This document shows, one piece after another, positions 17,375-29,903 of a DNA stretch of 64,000 nt (its first letter is position 1; each line of letters starts with the position of its first letter). The notes beneath the pieces were generated by a model, which saw only the letters and a list, made by a program, of their open reading frames with translations, searched no databases and was not told the DNA's origin. This DNA is from Novosphingobium sp. Chol11 (GTDB taxonomy: Bacteria > Pseudomonadota > Alphaproteobacteria > Sphingomonadales > Sphingomonadaceae), in NCBI RefSeq assembly GCF_900218065.1, contig NZ_OBMU01000002.1:388232-452231 (forward strand), written 5' to 3'. Both the position numbers and the translations under genes were made by a program.

Positions 17375-18549
17375 ATGGCAGATCATGAGGATGATGCGGC
17401 AATTGTCCGCAGGGTCGAAAATTTCGTTCGCGACGTGGTGATCCCCTATGAAAAGGATGATCGGCGGGACGATCATGGCCCGCTGGACGCGCTGGTGCAG
17501 GAAATGCGCGCCAAGGCGCGTGAGGCAGGCGTCCTGACGCCGCATATCCGCGCCGACGGAACGCACATTAGCCATCGGACGACGGCGCGCGTGCTGCGTG
17601 CTTCGGGGCTTTCGCCGCTCGGGCCGCTCGCTTGCAACACCAATGCGCCCGACGAAGGCAACATGTTCCTGCTAGGCAAGGTCGCGACGGCGGAGCAGAA
17701 GCGCCGCTATCTCGATCCGATGGTCGCGGGCAACGGACGCTCCTGCTTCCTGATGACCGAGCCGGCGGCGAAGGGCGGAACCGGATCGGACCCGTCGATG
17801 ATGCAGACCGTTGCGCGGCTGGAGGGTGGCGAGTGGGTGGTCAATGGGCGCAAGGCGTTCGCCACCGGGTTTGCCGGGGCCAGTTTCGCGATCCTGATGG
17901 CCAAGACGGAGCGGGATGACGGCGCGGCCGGTGCAACGATGTTCCTCGTCCCGCTGCCGCATCCCGCGCTAGTGCAGGAACGGCTGATCGGTACGATCGA
18001 CAGCTCGATGCCGGGCGGCCATGCGGTGGTGAAGGTCGAAGACCTGCGCCTGCCGCCCGACGCGGTGCTGGGCGCGCCGCATGAAGGCTTTGCCTATGCG
18101 CAGGTGCGGCTCGCCCCGGCGCGGCTCACCCATTGCATGCGCTGGCTGGGCGCTGCCACGCGGGCGAACGAGATTGCGACGGACTATGCGGTCAAGCGGC
18201 AGGCGTTCGGCAAGCCGCTGATTGATCATGAGGGCGTGGGCTTCATGCTTGCCGACAACCTGATCGACCTGAAACAGTGCGAGCTGATGATCGATTGGTG
18301 CGCGGATGTATTGGACTCGGGCCAAAAGGCGATCACGGAAAGCTCCATGGCGAAGGTCGCCGTATCGGAAACGCTGTTCCGGGTGGCAGACCGGTGCGTT
18401 CAGGTGATGGGCGGGACCGGGGTCAGCCATGACACGATCGTGGAGCAGGTATTCCGCGAAATTCGCGCCTTCCGCATCTATGATGGGCCGACTGAGGTGC
18501 ATAAATGGTCGCTCGCCAAGAAGATCAAGCGAGAGGCGCTGGCGAAGTC

Positions 18550-18553
<4 letters not shown>
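17375..18553 (+). CDS. Acyl-CoA dehydrogenase
   Basis: The 392-residue flavoprotein shows the ACAD signature [16 protein letters not shown] (125-140), a FAD-contact segment [10 protein letters not shown], and the C-terminal [17 protein letters not shown] helix. It introduces the alpha-beta double bond in an acyl-CoA, passing electrons to ETF. The composition is closest to the ACAD10/11-like group, which commonly occurs beside an APH-type kinase as here. ATG 17375 is preceded by AAGGAGCGGAGAG. The last bases form an ATGA overlap with the kinase gene. It leads an eight-gene plus-strand operon. Confidence 0.92.
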
Positions 18554-21489
<2,936 letters not shown>

Positions 21490-21510
21490 TTCGAACGGAA
21501 AGGATGCAAG

Positions 21511-21930
21511 ATGATCACATTGGAAGACAAGATCGCGATTCAGGAACTGATCGCGCGCTTCACCCGCTGCTCCGACTATGGTGATTGGGAAGGCCTGGCC
21601 ACCGTTTACACGCCTGATGTCGAGGTGGAGATGGAAGGCCTGGAGATCCGTTACACTGGTGTGGAGGCCCAGGTCGAACATGCCAAGGAGTCCGACCGGC
21701 AGGCCGAGGGCAAGAACCGCCACTTCAATTTCAACATGATCGTGTCAGAGAAGGATGGCGCGGTATATGCGGAATATGCTTTCATGAACGTCAATGCGGG
21801 CAAAGCTCCCATGGACGCGAAGATCGTCGTCAGCGGCCGCCAGCGCGATACTGTCGTGAAGACGGGCGAAGGGTGGAAGATCGCCCACCGCTTCATCCAG
21901 TTCGACCAGTCGTTCAGCCTGGACTTCTAA
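21511..21930 (+). CDS. SnoaL-like/NTF2-fold protein
   Basis: The 139-residue protein begins with the helix EDKIAIQELIARFTRCSDYGDWEGLATVYTPDVEVE typical of SnoaL_4 and ring-hydroxylating dioxygenase small-subunit-like folds, and ends GWKIAHRFIQFDQSF. Such proteins form cone-shaped barrels that isomerise, dehydrate or bind cyclic ketones and related intermediates. It sits 21 bases after the crotonase and 17 bases before an SDR gene. A specific reaction cannot be assigned. Confidence 0.8.
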   Translation: MITLEDKIAIQELIARFTRCSDYGDWEGLATVYTPDVEVEMEGLEIRYTGVEAQVEHAKESDRQAEGKNRHFNFNMIVSEKDGAVYAEYAFMNVNAGKAPMDAKIVVSGRQRDTVVKTGEGWKIAHRFIQFDQSFSLDF

Positions 21931-21947
21931 GCCACGGAGGAGCGGTC

Positions 21948-22709
21948 GTGAACATCAAGGATCTGTGCGTCGTCATCACCGGCGGCGCTTCGGGGCTTGG
22001 CAGCGCAACTGCCGAACGGCTGTCGGAACTTGGCGCGCGCGTCGCGATCTTCGACTTGAACGAGGAAGCTGGCGCGCGTCTTGCCGAGCGATTGGGCGGC
22101 AGCTTCCATCATGTGGACGTGACCAGCGCCGAGTCCGTGGACGCCGGGCTGGCAGCGGCAGAGGCGAAGCTGGGTACGCCGCGTGTGCTGGTGAACTGCG
22201 CTGGCATCGCGCCCGGCTTCCGTGTCGTGGGCAAGGATGGTTCGCCCCATCCGCTGGACGCGTTCCGCAAGGCCGTTGAGATTAACCTGATCGGCAGCTT
22301 CAACGTCATTTCCCGCTTTGCCGCCAAGCTTGCCGCCGCGGGGTTGGACGGGGAGGAAGCGGGCGTGATCGTCAATACGGCGTCCGTCGCTGCCTTTGAC
22401 GGGCAGATTGGTCAGGCTGCTTACGCTGCATCCAAGGGCGGTATCGTGGGCATGACGCTGCCGATCGCGCGTGATCTGGCACAGCATCGCATCCGCGTGA
22501 TGACGATCGCACCGGGCATTTTCCTGACGCCGATGCTGCAAGGGCTTCCGCAGGCGACGCAGGATTCGCTGGGCAAGCAGGTGCCGCACCCCTCGCGGCT
22601 GGGCAAACCCGAAGAATTTGCGAAGCTGGTTCAGAATATCATTGAAAATCCGATGCTGAACGGGGAAGTCATCCGTCTGGACGGCGCCATCCGCATGGGA
22701 CCGCGCTGA
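21948..22709 (+). CDS. SDR-family oxidoreductase, 3-hydroxyacyl-CoA dehydrogenase type
   Basis: A 253-residue SDR with TGGASGLG near 11-18, CAGIAPG, Ser in VNTASVAAFDGQIGQ, catalytic YAASK and RLGKPEEFAKLVQ. This pattern resembles type II 3-hydroxyacyl-CoA dehydrogenases (HSD10-like). That would place it directly after the crotonase in beta-oxidation. The start is GTG 21948 with GGAGGAGC just upstream; a longer ATG frame would overlap the preceding gene without a ribosome site. Confidence 0.88.
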   Translation: MNIKDLCVVITGGASGLGSATAERLSELGARVAIFDLNEEAGARLAERLGGSFHHVDVTSAESVDAGLAAAEAKLGTPRVLVNCAGIAPGFRVVGKDGSPHPLDAFRKAVEINLIGSFNVISRFAAKLAAAGLDGEEAGVIVNTASVAAFDGQIGQAAYAASKGGIVGMTLPIARDLAQHRIRVMTIAPGIFLTPMLQGLPQATQDSLGKQVPHPSRLGKPEEFAKLVQNIIENPMLNGEVIRLDGAIRMGPR

Positions 22710-22770
22710 CCATCCGTACTGAATGAGGAGGCGGATCGCCTTCTTGGAGAATGTGGGAAGGAAAGCTGCC

Positions 22771-24006
22771 GTGACCGAGATCAGCCGGGATGTGACCAAT
22801 TTGCCGGAAACCGAGGCGAAGCTGCGCGACTTTGTCGAGCAGGGCGTCATATCGGGCGGCATCCTTGCCTGGGGAACGGCAAATGGTCCGGTCCGCTATC
22901 ATGGCGAAGGCGTGCTGGGCTATGCGCGCAAGGATGTGGTGGACGAGCGGTCCATCTTCCGCGTCTATTCCCAATCGAAGCCGGTTACGGGCATCGGCGC
23001 GATGATGCTGATCGAAGATGGCGTCATCGGCCTGGACCAGCCGATCGGCGAGATACTGCCGGCCTTCGCAGAGATGCGCGTCATCGAAGGGGAAGACCCG
23101 GAAGTGACGCGGCCCGCGGCCCGCCCGATCACCATCCGCCATCTGCTGACCCATACGGCGGGCTTCGGCATGGACGGCATGACGCTTGGCGCCCTCTATG
23201 CCAAGCATGGCGTGACGCCTGGCACGCGGGAGTGGGTGCCGGGTCCGGGTGACCTCCCGGTTCCGGCGACCCTTGCCGAATTGGGTGAGCGCATCGCTGC
23301 GCTGCCCTTGGCGACCGACCCCGGCACACGTTTCGACTACAGCGTTGCGCTCGACGTTCTGGGGCTGGTGATCGAAGTGGCATCGGGCATGCCCTTCGAG
23401 ACATTCCTGAAGACCCGCTTGTTCGATCCGCTCGGCATGGTGGACACGGGCTTTTCAATTACGGCGGATCAGGCCGCCCGCTTTGCCGACCTCCCACAGC
23501 AGGAGGAGGACGGGACATGGGCATTGGCCGATGATGCGGCAGACAGCCTCTACGCGCGGCCTTATTATCCCTCTGGCGGCGGTGGCCTGGTGTCGACGGC
23601 GCAAGATTATTCCCGCTTTGCCGCCATGCTGCTCAACGAGGGTGAGTTGGATGGCGCGCGCGTGCTGAAGCCGGAAACGGTGCGGCTCGCCCGGTCGAAC
23701 CTGCTGCCCGAAGCAGTGACGCATGTCGACCTTCCGATCGGCAACACGCTGTCGAATGTCGGCATGGGCGCGGGCATGTCCGTGTCCTTGCAGGCAAGCG
23801 AGCAGACCAACAGCTTCTTCGACTGGCCCGGCGCGGTGCCCGCCGGGGTGTTCGGCTGGCCGGGCGCGGCAGGGACGGCATGCTGGATGGACCCCGAACG
23901 CAAGTTCTTCCTGCTGTACCTGACGCAATATTGGCCGTCCTGGCTGAACGGCAGCATGCGGCCGGAGATCGTCGCGGCGGCCTACCGGGATTTGGAGAAA
24001 CAATAA
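22771..24006 (+). CDS. Serine hydrolase of the class C beta-lactamase family
   Basis: The 411-residue protein has the S67-x-x-K70 motif (YSQSKP), a Tyr motif DYSVALD near 190, and a C-terminal FGWPGAAGTACWMDP region replacing the KTG box. It belongs to the beta-lactamase-related esterases (EstB-like) rather than true beta-lactamases. No signal peptide is visible, so it is probably cytoplasmic and hydrolyses an ester or lactone in this pathway. GTG 22771 follows GGGAAGGAAAG and was preferred to the upstream ATG at 22723. Confidence 0.85.
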   Translation: MTEISRDVTNLPETEAKLRDFVEQGVISGGILAWGTANGPVRYHGEGVLGYARKDVVDERSIFRVYSQSKPVTGIGAMMLIEDGVIGLDQPIGEILPAFAEMRVIEGEDPEVTRPAARPITIRHLLTHTAGFGMDGMTLGALYAKHGVTPGTREWVPGPGDLPVPATLAELGERIAALPLATDPGTRFDYSVALDVLGLVIEVASGMPFETFLKTRLFDPLGMVDTGFSITADQAARFADLPQQEEDGTWALADDAADSLYARPYYPSGGGGLVSTAQDYSRFAAMLLNEGELDGARVLKPETVRLARSNLLPEAVTHVDLPIGNTLSNVGMGAGMSVSLQASEQTNSFFDWPGAVPAGVFGWPGAAGTACWMDPERKFFLLYLTQYWPSWLNGSMRPEIVAAAYRDLEKQ

Positions 24007-24024
24007 GAAATAGGAGTGGCTGCC

Positions 24025-24819
24025 ATGCCGGTACTGGATAACGACGCCGATTTCACGCCAAGCCTGGGATCACCGGGCACCGGGGTTGTCATCACGGGTG
24101 GCGCGTCCGGTATCGGCCTGGCGGCGGCTCACGCCTTGGCTGCGGTGGGGCGGCCCGTGGCGCTGTGGGACATCAATGCAGAAGGCGCGGCCGGATCGGC
24201 GGGCATCATCGAGGGCCGCTACGGCGTCCGTGCGGCCGGGCTTAGCGTTGACCTGCGCAACCCGCAGGCCGTGACACCGGCGGCGATAGCGACCCGCGCG
24301 GCGATCGGCGCGATCGGTGGCATCGTCCATTGCGCGGGAACCGCCGAAGCGACGGGCATTGACGGGGTGACGCCGGAAAATTGGGACGCGGGGCTGGCGC
24401 TTCATGTCCGGTCGCTCGTGTTGATTACCCAGGCTTTCCGCGAAGATTTGCGGTCCTTGCCAGGGAGCGCGATCGTGGCGCTTTCGTCGATCAATGCGAC
24501 GCTCGGCAATGGGATGATCCCGATCTACAGCGCGGCGAAGGGCGCTGTAATCTCGCTCGTCCATTCGATGGCCGATGAACTGGCAGCGGATAGTGTCCGG
24601 ATCAATGCCGTGAGTCCGGGCATGATCGACACGCCGATCATCGCGGAAACGAAGGCCCAATTGCCGGGCCATTTCGAGCGGCGGATCATGCTAGGCCGCT
24701 ATGGTGCGCCCGAAGAATTGGGGCGCGTGATCCGGTTCCTGATGTCGGACGAGGCGAGCTATATGACTGGCGCGGAAATCGTCGTCGATGGCGGAAACAT
24801 CAATTCGCAACGGCAATAG
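24025..24819 (+). CDS. SDR-family NAD(P)-dependent oxidoreductase
   Basis: The 264-residue protein has TGGASGIG, a HCAG motif in place of NNAG, Ser in ALSSINATLG, catalytic YSAAK and a C-terminal GAEIVVDGGNI strand. ATG 24025 has TAGGAGTGG upstream. It ends the eight-gene operon and is followed by a hairpin. Substrate is unknown; the divergent cofactor loop sequences suggest it acts on a different intermediate from the SDR two genes upstream. Confidence 0.88.
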   Translation: MPVLDNDADFTPSLGSPGTGVVITGGASGIGLAAAHALAAVGRPVALWDINAEGAAGSAGIIEGRYGVRAAGLSVDLRNPQAVTPAAIATRAAIGAIGGIVHCAGTAEATGIDGVTPENWDAGLALHVRSLVLITQAFREDLRSLPGSAIVALSSINATLGNGMIPIYSAAKGAVISLVHSMADELAADSVRINAVSPGMIDTPIIAETKAQLPGHFERRIMLGRYGAPEELGRVIRFLMSDEASYMTGAEIVVDGGNINSQRQ

Positions 24820-24845
24820 GAGGCGGCAGAACCGATCCTGGCAAC

Positions 24846-24872
24846 GGGCGCCGCGTTCGAGACGCAGCGCCC
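24846..24872. terminator. Hairpin terminator, likely bidirectional
   Basis: GGGCGC and GCGCCC arms enclose a second stem GCGT/ACGC with one mismatch and a TCGAG loop. It sits between the stop of the plus-strand operon and the stop of the convergent small gene. Confidence 0.7.
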
Positions 24873-24883
24873 TCTGGCAAGAT

Positions 24884-25165
24884 TTAGAGGCGGTTTACTT
24901 CCTTGGCCGTCAGGCTGGTGACCAGGCCCTTTTCCGCCGCGCTGAGCGTGGTGGCGGGGATGACGACGAAGCGGCCGCTGTAGATGATCTGGACGGCGGT
25001 CGGCACGCCAGCGCTGTCCTTCAGGATGCGGTCGATATAACCGACCTTGCGGCCGTCAGCGGTCTTCACCAGCGCGTTCTGCTTGATGACAGGTGCGTCG
25101 GCAGCGATAGCGGCTGCGGAAACGGACAGCGACAGAGCCGCCGCGAAAGCAAAGGAAAACTTCAT
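24884..25165 (-). CDS. Small secreted PRC-barrel-like protein
   Basis: The 93-residue protein starts with a clear signal peptide (MKFSFAFAAALSLSVSAAAIAA, cleavage near 22) and a beta-rich mature part with VKTADGRKVGYIDRILKDSAGVPTAVQIIYSGRFVVIPATTL. The pattern of strands around 'G..iG.V..v..d..G....v.v' resembles PRC-barrel-like domains. Small periplasmic proteins of this type are common in sphingomonads and have no known function. It is monocistronic, with a divergent transporter upstream. Confidence 0.7.
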   Translation of the reverse strand: MKFSFAFAAALSLSVSAAAIAADAPVIKQNALVKTADGRKVGYIDRILKDSAGVPTAVQIIYSGRFVVIPATTLSAAEKGLVTSLTAKEVNRL

Positions 25166-25382
25166 GATGGAACCCCTTTTAAATGGACGGCCGGGCCGAT
25201 AGCACGCGATAGAAGAAAAAATAAGACACCCCTTGTTGCAAAAAATGCAATTTGCGTTTCCGGTTCGGAAATTCGGCGGATTTCGGTGGTACAGGCGGTT
25301 GGGAAAGCTTCGATATGCACTGTGGAGAGGGTTCAGGCAGGATGATTGAAGGGCTTATACAGAGTCCCAAGGGGTATCGTGC

Positions 25383-26702
25383 ATGACCAGCCAGACGCGC
25401 GAGTCGGGGCCACGCCTCGCAGGATTTTCAGTTATCAGCATCGCGACAGGCGGGTTCAACATCCCGCTTCAAACCTATTTGCCTGCATTTTACGCGACTG
25501 TGATCGGCATGGACCTGGCGACCGTTGGCCTGGTCTTCATGATCAGCCGGTTGTGGAGCGCGGCGGCCGACCCGATGATCGGGTGGGCATCGGATCATAC
25601 CCGCACGCGGATCGGGCGGCGCAAGCCCTGGATCCTGGGCGGCGGCCTGCTGTTCCTGCTGTCGCTCCTGGCGGTCTTTTCACCACCTGCCGGAGCCACG
25701 CCGCTCTATCTAGGCGGATGGCTGTTGCTGCTGTGTCTGGGTTGGACCGCGACATCCACGCCGCTGTACGCCTGGGGTGGGGAGATGGCGTCGTCGCCAG
25801 TCGAGCGGGCGCGTATCCAGGCCTATATACAGACGGGTTCGTCCATCGGCATCTTCCTGGTATTGGTCTTGCCCGCAGTGCTGGACGCTCTGGGGCGCGG
25901 CAATCCGGAGGCGCGGGTAGGATCGATGGGAGCGCTGGTGGCGGTCGTCCTTGCCATTGGCATGCTGCTGATCGCTTTACTGTTCCGTGAGCCGCCGCTT
26001 GGTCCGCGCACATCGGTGGCAGCGAATTGGCGCGAGGGTATCAGGACCGTGCTGACCGACCATGCGCTCTGGCGGATCGTGGCGTCGGATTTCTTCGTTG
26101 CGCTCGGGCAGGGTTTCCGGACTGCCGTATTCCTCTTTTTCGTGACGCGCTACATGGGCATGGCATCGCCTGCCCTGCTGCTGATGCTGCAATATGCATT
26201 CGGCATGTTTGCGGCTCCGCTATGGGCGCGGATCAGCTACAGGTTCGGGCGGCTAAGGACGCTGATCATGGCCGAGGGCGTTCAGGTCGTGATCAACCTG
26301 ATGGTCCTGTTCCTGACGCCTGACCGCATGTGGCTGTTCATCCTGCTGATCATTGGACAGGGGCTGACGCAGGGATCGGGCAACCTGATGCTGCGATCGA
26401 TGATCTATGACGTGGCGGACCGCCATCGCGAGGCGAGCGGCGTCGAACGGGCAGGGCTGTTTTCGTCCGTGTTCAACGTGACGACCAACGCGGCCTATGC
26501 GGTGGCGGTGGGAATAGCCCTGTCGGTCGTCGGGTTCCTGGGCTTCGACCCCCGGTCATCCGGCACAGAGGGGATCACGGGCATGCATATGTTCTTCGCC
26601 ATCGGCCCTGCCGTGGGGCACCTGCTGTCCATTCTGGTCATCAGTTGGAAGCGGGGGAAGTCGGGCGGCTCACTGGTCGAAAGCCAACTGCCTTCTGCCT
26701 GA
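25383..26702 (+). CDS. GPH-family (MFS) symporter
   Basis: The 439-residue inner-membrane protein has about 12 hydrophobic segments and the cytoplasmic loop DPMIGWASDHTRTRIGRRKPWI, the hallmark of glycoside-pentoside-hexuronide:cation symporters. It could import a glycoside, an organic acid or the substrate of the surrounding pathway. It begins 217 bases downstream of the divergent small secreted gene and converges on the FAD-linked oxidase. Confidence 0.88.
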   Translation: MTSQTRESGPRLAGFSVISIATGGFNIPLQTYLPAFYATVIGMDLATVGLVFMISRLWSAAADPMIGWASDHTRTRIGRRKPWILGGGLLFLLSLLAVFSPPAGATPLYLGGWLLLLCLGWTATSTPLYAWGGEMASSPVERARIQAYIQTGSSIGIFLVLVLPAVLDALGRGNPEARVGSMGALVAVVLAIGMLLIALLFREPPLGPRTSVAANWREGIRTVLTDHALWRIVASDFFVALGQGFRTAVFLFFVTRYMGMASPALLLMLQYAFGMFAAPLWARISYRFGRLRTLIMAEGVQVVINLMVLFLTPDRMWLFILLIIGQGLTQGSGNLMLRSMIYDVADRHREASGVERAGLFSSVFNVTTNAAYAVAVGIALSVVGFLGFDPRSSGTEGITGMHMFFAIGPAVGHLLSILVISWKRGKSGGSLVESQLPSA

Positions 26703-26730
26703 AGAATGGGCTTGCGCGGCGTGAGCTGCG

Positions 26731-28116
26731 TCAGACGTCGATCACCTTCGCCGGATTCATGATCCCGGCCGGGTCAAGCGCCCGCTTGATCTGGCGCATC
26801 ACCTCGACGGCGGGGCCATGTTCCGTGACGAGATGCGCCTTCTTGCCAATGCCGATGCCATGTTCGCCAGTGCAACTCCCCTCCATGGCGAGGGCGATTG
26901 CGACGATCTGTTCCGACAACGTCTTTGCCCTTTGCGTTTCGTCCGCCGAGTTCGGATCGAAGACGAGGACGACATGGAAGTTGCCGTCACCGACATGACC
27001 CACGATGGGCGCGGTCAGTCCGCTGTCGTCGATGGCGCGGCGTGTTTCCTCTATACAGTCGCACAAGCGTGAGATGGGGACGCAGACATCCGTGGCGATG
27101 GCCTTACAACCGGGCCGCAGAGCGAGGTTGGCATAGTGCACCTTATGCCGGGCGTCCCACAGGGCGGTACGATCCTCGGTATTCGTCGCCCAGTGGAAAT
27201 TGCCGCCGCCATTCTCGGTGGCGACCTGGCCGAAGCTTTCAGCCTGTTCCGCAACGCCTGCGGGCGTGCCGTGGAATTCCAGGAACAAGGTGGGACATTC
27301 GCGGTGATTCATGCGGCTATAGGCGTTGATCGCGCGGATCTGTAGCGGATCAAGCAGTTCTATCCGGGCGACGGGGAGGCCGATCTGGATCGTCTGGATG
27401 ACGGCGTTCACCGCGCCCCGCAGAGTTTCAAATTCGCAGACGGCAGCGGAGATGGCTTCCGGCTGACCATATAGGCGCAGGGTGACTTCGGTGATGATGC
27501 CCAATGTGCCTTCAGACCCGACGAACAGCCCGGTAAGATCGTAACCGGCAGCGGATTTCCTGGCCCGCCCGCCGGTGCGGATAACTTGCCCGTCCGCAAG
27601 GACGATGGTCAGTCCCAGCACGTTCTGGCGCATGGTGCCGTAGCGGACGGCGTTGGTGCCCGACGCCCGTGTCGAAGCCATGCCGCCAAGGGATGCGTCT
27701 GCGCCGGGATCGACGGGGAAGAACAGGCCGGTGTCCCGAAGCTCAGTGTTCAGCTGCTTTCGCGTGACGCCTGCCTGAACCGTGCAGTCGAGGTCGTCCG
27801 TACTGACGCGCAGCACCTGATCCATGCGGGAGAGGTCGATGCAGAGACCGCCGCGCGCGGCAAGGAAATTGCCTTCAAGCGACGTGCCGGTGCCGTAAGG
27901 CGTGACGGCAATTCCCTGTTCGTTGCAGAAGCTGACGGCGGCGGCTACTTCCTCAGTGTTCAGGGGATAGACCACCGCGTCCGGCGGCATGGCAGGATAA
28001 AAGGTTTCTGCCCGGCCATGATGATCGCGTACGGCCGCGCTGTCGCTGAACCGGTCGCCGAAGATCGTGCGCAGCGCAGTCCAATCGGTCTGCTGGATCT
28101 TTGCCGCCGTCGCCAT
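26731..28116 (-). CDS. FAD-binding oxidase, glycolate oxidase/D-lactate dehydrogenase (GlcD) type
   Basis: The 461-residue protein contains a PCMH-type FAD domain (VTPYGTGTSLEGNFLAARGG, PGADASLGGMASTRASGTNAVRYG), a C-terminal FAD-oxidase domain with GEHGIGIGK and the terminal LDPAGIMNPAKV. Members oxidise 2-hydroxy acids such as D-lactate, glycolate or D-2-hydroxyglutarate, passing electrons to a cytochrome or quinone. ATG 28116 follows GGGAGAG. It is the last gene of the minus-strand TauD/Coq4-like/amidohydrolase set, so it may oxidise the 2-hydroxy acid released there. Confidence 0.88.
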   Translation of the reverse strand: MATAAKIQQTDWTALRTIFGDRFSDSAAVRDHHGRAETFYPAMPPDAVVYPLNTEEVAAAVSFCNEQGIAVTPYGTGTSLEGNFLAARGGLCIDLSRMDQVLRVSTDDLDCTVQAGVTRKQLNTELRDTGLFFPVDPGADASLGGMASTRASGTNAVRYGTMRQNVLGLTIVLADGQVIRTGGRARKSAAGYDLTGLFVGSEGTLGIITEVTLRLYGQPEAISAAVCEFETLRGAVNAVIQTIQIGLPVARIELLDPLQIRAINAYSRMNHRECPTLFLEFHGTPAGVAEQAESFGQVATENGGGNFHWATNTEDRTALWDARHKVHYANLALRPGCKAIATDVCVPISRLCDCIEETRRAIDDSGLTAPIVGHVGDGNFHVVLVFDPNSADETQRAKTLSEQIVAIALAMEGSCTGEHGIGIGKKAHLVTEHGPAVEVMRQIKRALDPAGIMNPAKVIDV

Positions 28117-28178
28117 CTGCGTCTCTCCCGTGGTCGATGAGATACGATACAGCGGTTCGGCATGTTGCTCCACCATCT

Positions 28179-29903
28179 TCAAGCTGGGGCAGTCTGAGCG
28201 CCTCTGACGAGCCTTCCCGGTCGTGCACCCGTCGCGCCGTCGCTGCGGCGAATGACGTCGCCTGACACGATGGTCGCGACGAAGCCGGTCGCTTTCTGGT
28301 CCAGCCGACGACCGCCTCCGGGCAGATCGTGTCGCACATGCGGGGCATGGAGGTGCAGCGCTTCAAGATCGATGATGTTGATGTCCGCCTTGTAGCCAGG
28401 AGCAATCCTGCCCCGGTCGCGCAGGCCCATGGTCTCCGCCGGGCGGGAGGTGAGCGCGCGGACGGCCTGAGGGATGCTGAGCTTTTGCCCGGCTCGGTCA
28501 CGGGTCCAGTAGGTCAGCAGGAAGGTGGGGTAGCTTGCGTCGCAGATCGCGGCATAATGAGCGCCGCCATCGCCAAGTCCCATGACGGTGTCAGGGTGGG
28601 TGATCAGGTCATGCACCGTGTCGAGGCGGCCATTATAGAAATTGCCGAGTGTGTTGTAGAGCATTCCCCGGCCATCGCCGCCGTTCATCATGAGATCGTA
28701 GGCGACTTCTTCCGGGGTGATGCCGAGGCGGCGGGCCTGCGCGCCGACGCTGCTTTCCGCCGGGGGTTCATAGTTGGGTGGGTCGGAGAGCGGGAATATC
28801 CAGTCCCAGTTGCGGGTCATCATCGCCAATGGATGGCCTTCATGCGGCTTCTCGGTGGTGAGCCTGGCGCGGAAATCGCCATCGCGCAGATGCGTGAGCT
28901 GCTGGTCGAGCGGCAGGGCGGCGATCGCTTCATAGCTTGGGCAGAGCGAGAAGGGGTGGCTGGATAGTTCAAAGCCGCAGATCATGCCGACGGGGCGTGG
29001 AAGTATTTGCGGGCTGATCTTCAGGCCCTGCGCATTGGCTTCCTCACAGATGCGCAGCGCCTCCTGCCAGACCGGCTCGCCCGTGTTCGACGTGCCCAGG
29101 GTGAAGGTCGCGGGCCGGTTCGCTGCCTTTGCGACCGTGAGAAGGTGGGCAAGTTCGTCGGGCCAGCTGGAGAAGGGGGCGTCCAGCACCATCTGCAAGA
29201 CGCCGGTGTCGGCGTCGCGCATGGCGCCCGCTATGGCCTTCAGTTCCTCCACATCGGCCTGATAGCTTGGGATATTCTCTCCCGCCTTGGTGCGGTGGAT
29301 GAGCAGGCGCGAGGTCGCAAAGCCAATCGCGCCCGCATCCAGCGCCTCGCGGGTGAGGGCCTGCATCTTTTCGAGGTCGGCAGGCGTCGCGAGTTCGCGC
29401 TGCGCGCCGCGTTCGCCCATCACGAACACGCGCAAGGGGCTATGGGGCAGAAGGGCAGCGACGTCGATGTCGCGGGGGCGAGCTTCAAGTGCGTTCAGAT
29501 AGTCGGGGAAGCTTTCCCAATCCCAGCTGAGCCCTTCTGCCATGACGACGCCGGGAATGTCCTCCACACCCTCCATCAGGCGGATCAAACGGTCGTGATC
29601 GGCAGGGCGGCATGGCGCGAAGCCGACGCCGCAATTGCCGATCACGACCGTGGTCACGCCATGGGAGGAGGAGGGGGAGAGTTCCTCCGACCAGATGGCC
29701 TGACCATCATAATGGGTGTGGATATCGACGAAGCCGGGAGTGACGGTGAGGGCCGCCGCATCGATCACTTCGCGGGCATCGCCGGTAAAGGTGCCGACGC
29801 TGACGATCCGCCCGTCTGCGATCGCGACGTCGCCGACGAACGGCTCACCGCCGCTGCCGTCGACGATCGTTCCGCCCCGGATCAGCAGGTCGCATGCGCT
29901 CAT
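28179..29903 (-). CDS. D-aminoacylase/N-acyl-D-amino-acid deacylase-like amidohydrolase (copy 1)
   Basis: The 574-residue protein begins DLLIRGGTIVDGSGGEP and has the metal site GFVDIHTHYDGQ and the NCGVGFAP segment of amidohydrolase family 3 (D-aminoacylase). GDGGAHYA lies near the C terminus. Such enzymes hydrolyse amides and cyclic amides, but many in catabolic clusters have unknown substrates. The start overlaps the stop of the Coq4-like gene by four bases (ATGA). A second copy at 40862 is also adjacent to a Coq4-like gene. Confidence 0.88.
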   Translation of the reverse strand: MSACDLLIRGGTIVDGSGGEPFVGDVAIADGRIVSVGTFTGDAREVIDAAALTVTPGFVDIHTHYDGQAIWSEELSPSSSHGVTTVVIGNCGVGFAPCRPADHDRLIRLMEGVEDIPGVVMAEGLSWDWESFPDYLNALEARPRDIDVAALLPHSPLRVFVMGERGAQRELATPADLEKMQALTREALDAGAIGFATSRLLIHRTKAGENIPSYQADVEELKAIAGAMRDADTGVLQMVLDAPFSSWPDELAHLLTVAKAANRPATFTLGTSNTGEPVWQEALRICEEANAQGLKISPQILPRPVGMICGFELSSHPFSLCPSYEAIAALPLDQQLTHLRDGDFRARLTTEKPHEGHPLAMMTRNWDWIFPLSDPPNYEPPAESSVGAQARRLGITPEEVAYDLMMNGGDGRGMLYNTLGNFYNGRLDTVHDLITHPDTVMGLGDGGAHYAAICDASYPTFLLTYWTRDRAGQKLSIPQAVRALTSRPAETMGLRDRGRIAPGYKADINIIDLEALHLHAPHVRHDLPGGGRRLDQKATGFVATIVSGDVIRRSDGATGARPGRLVRGAQTAPA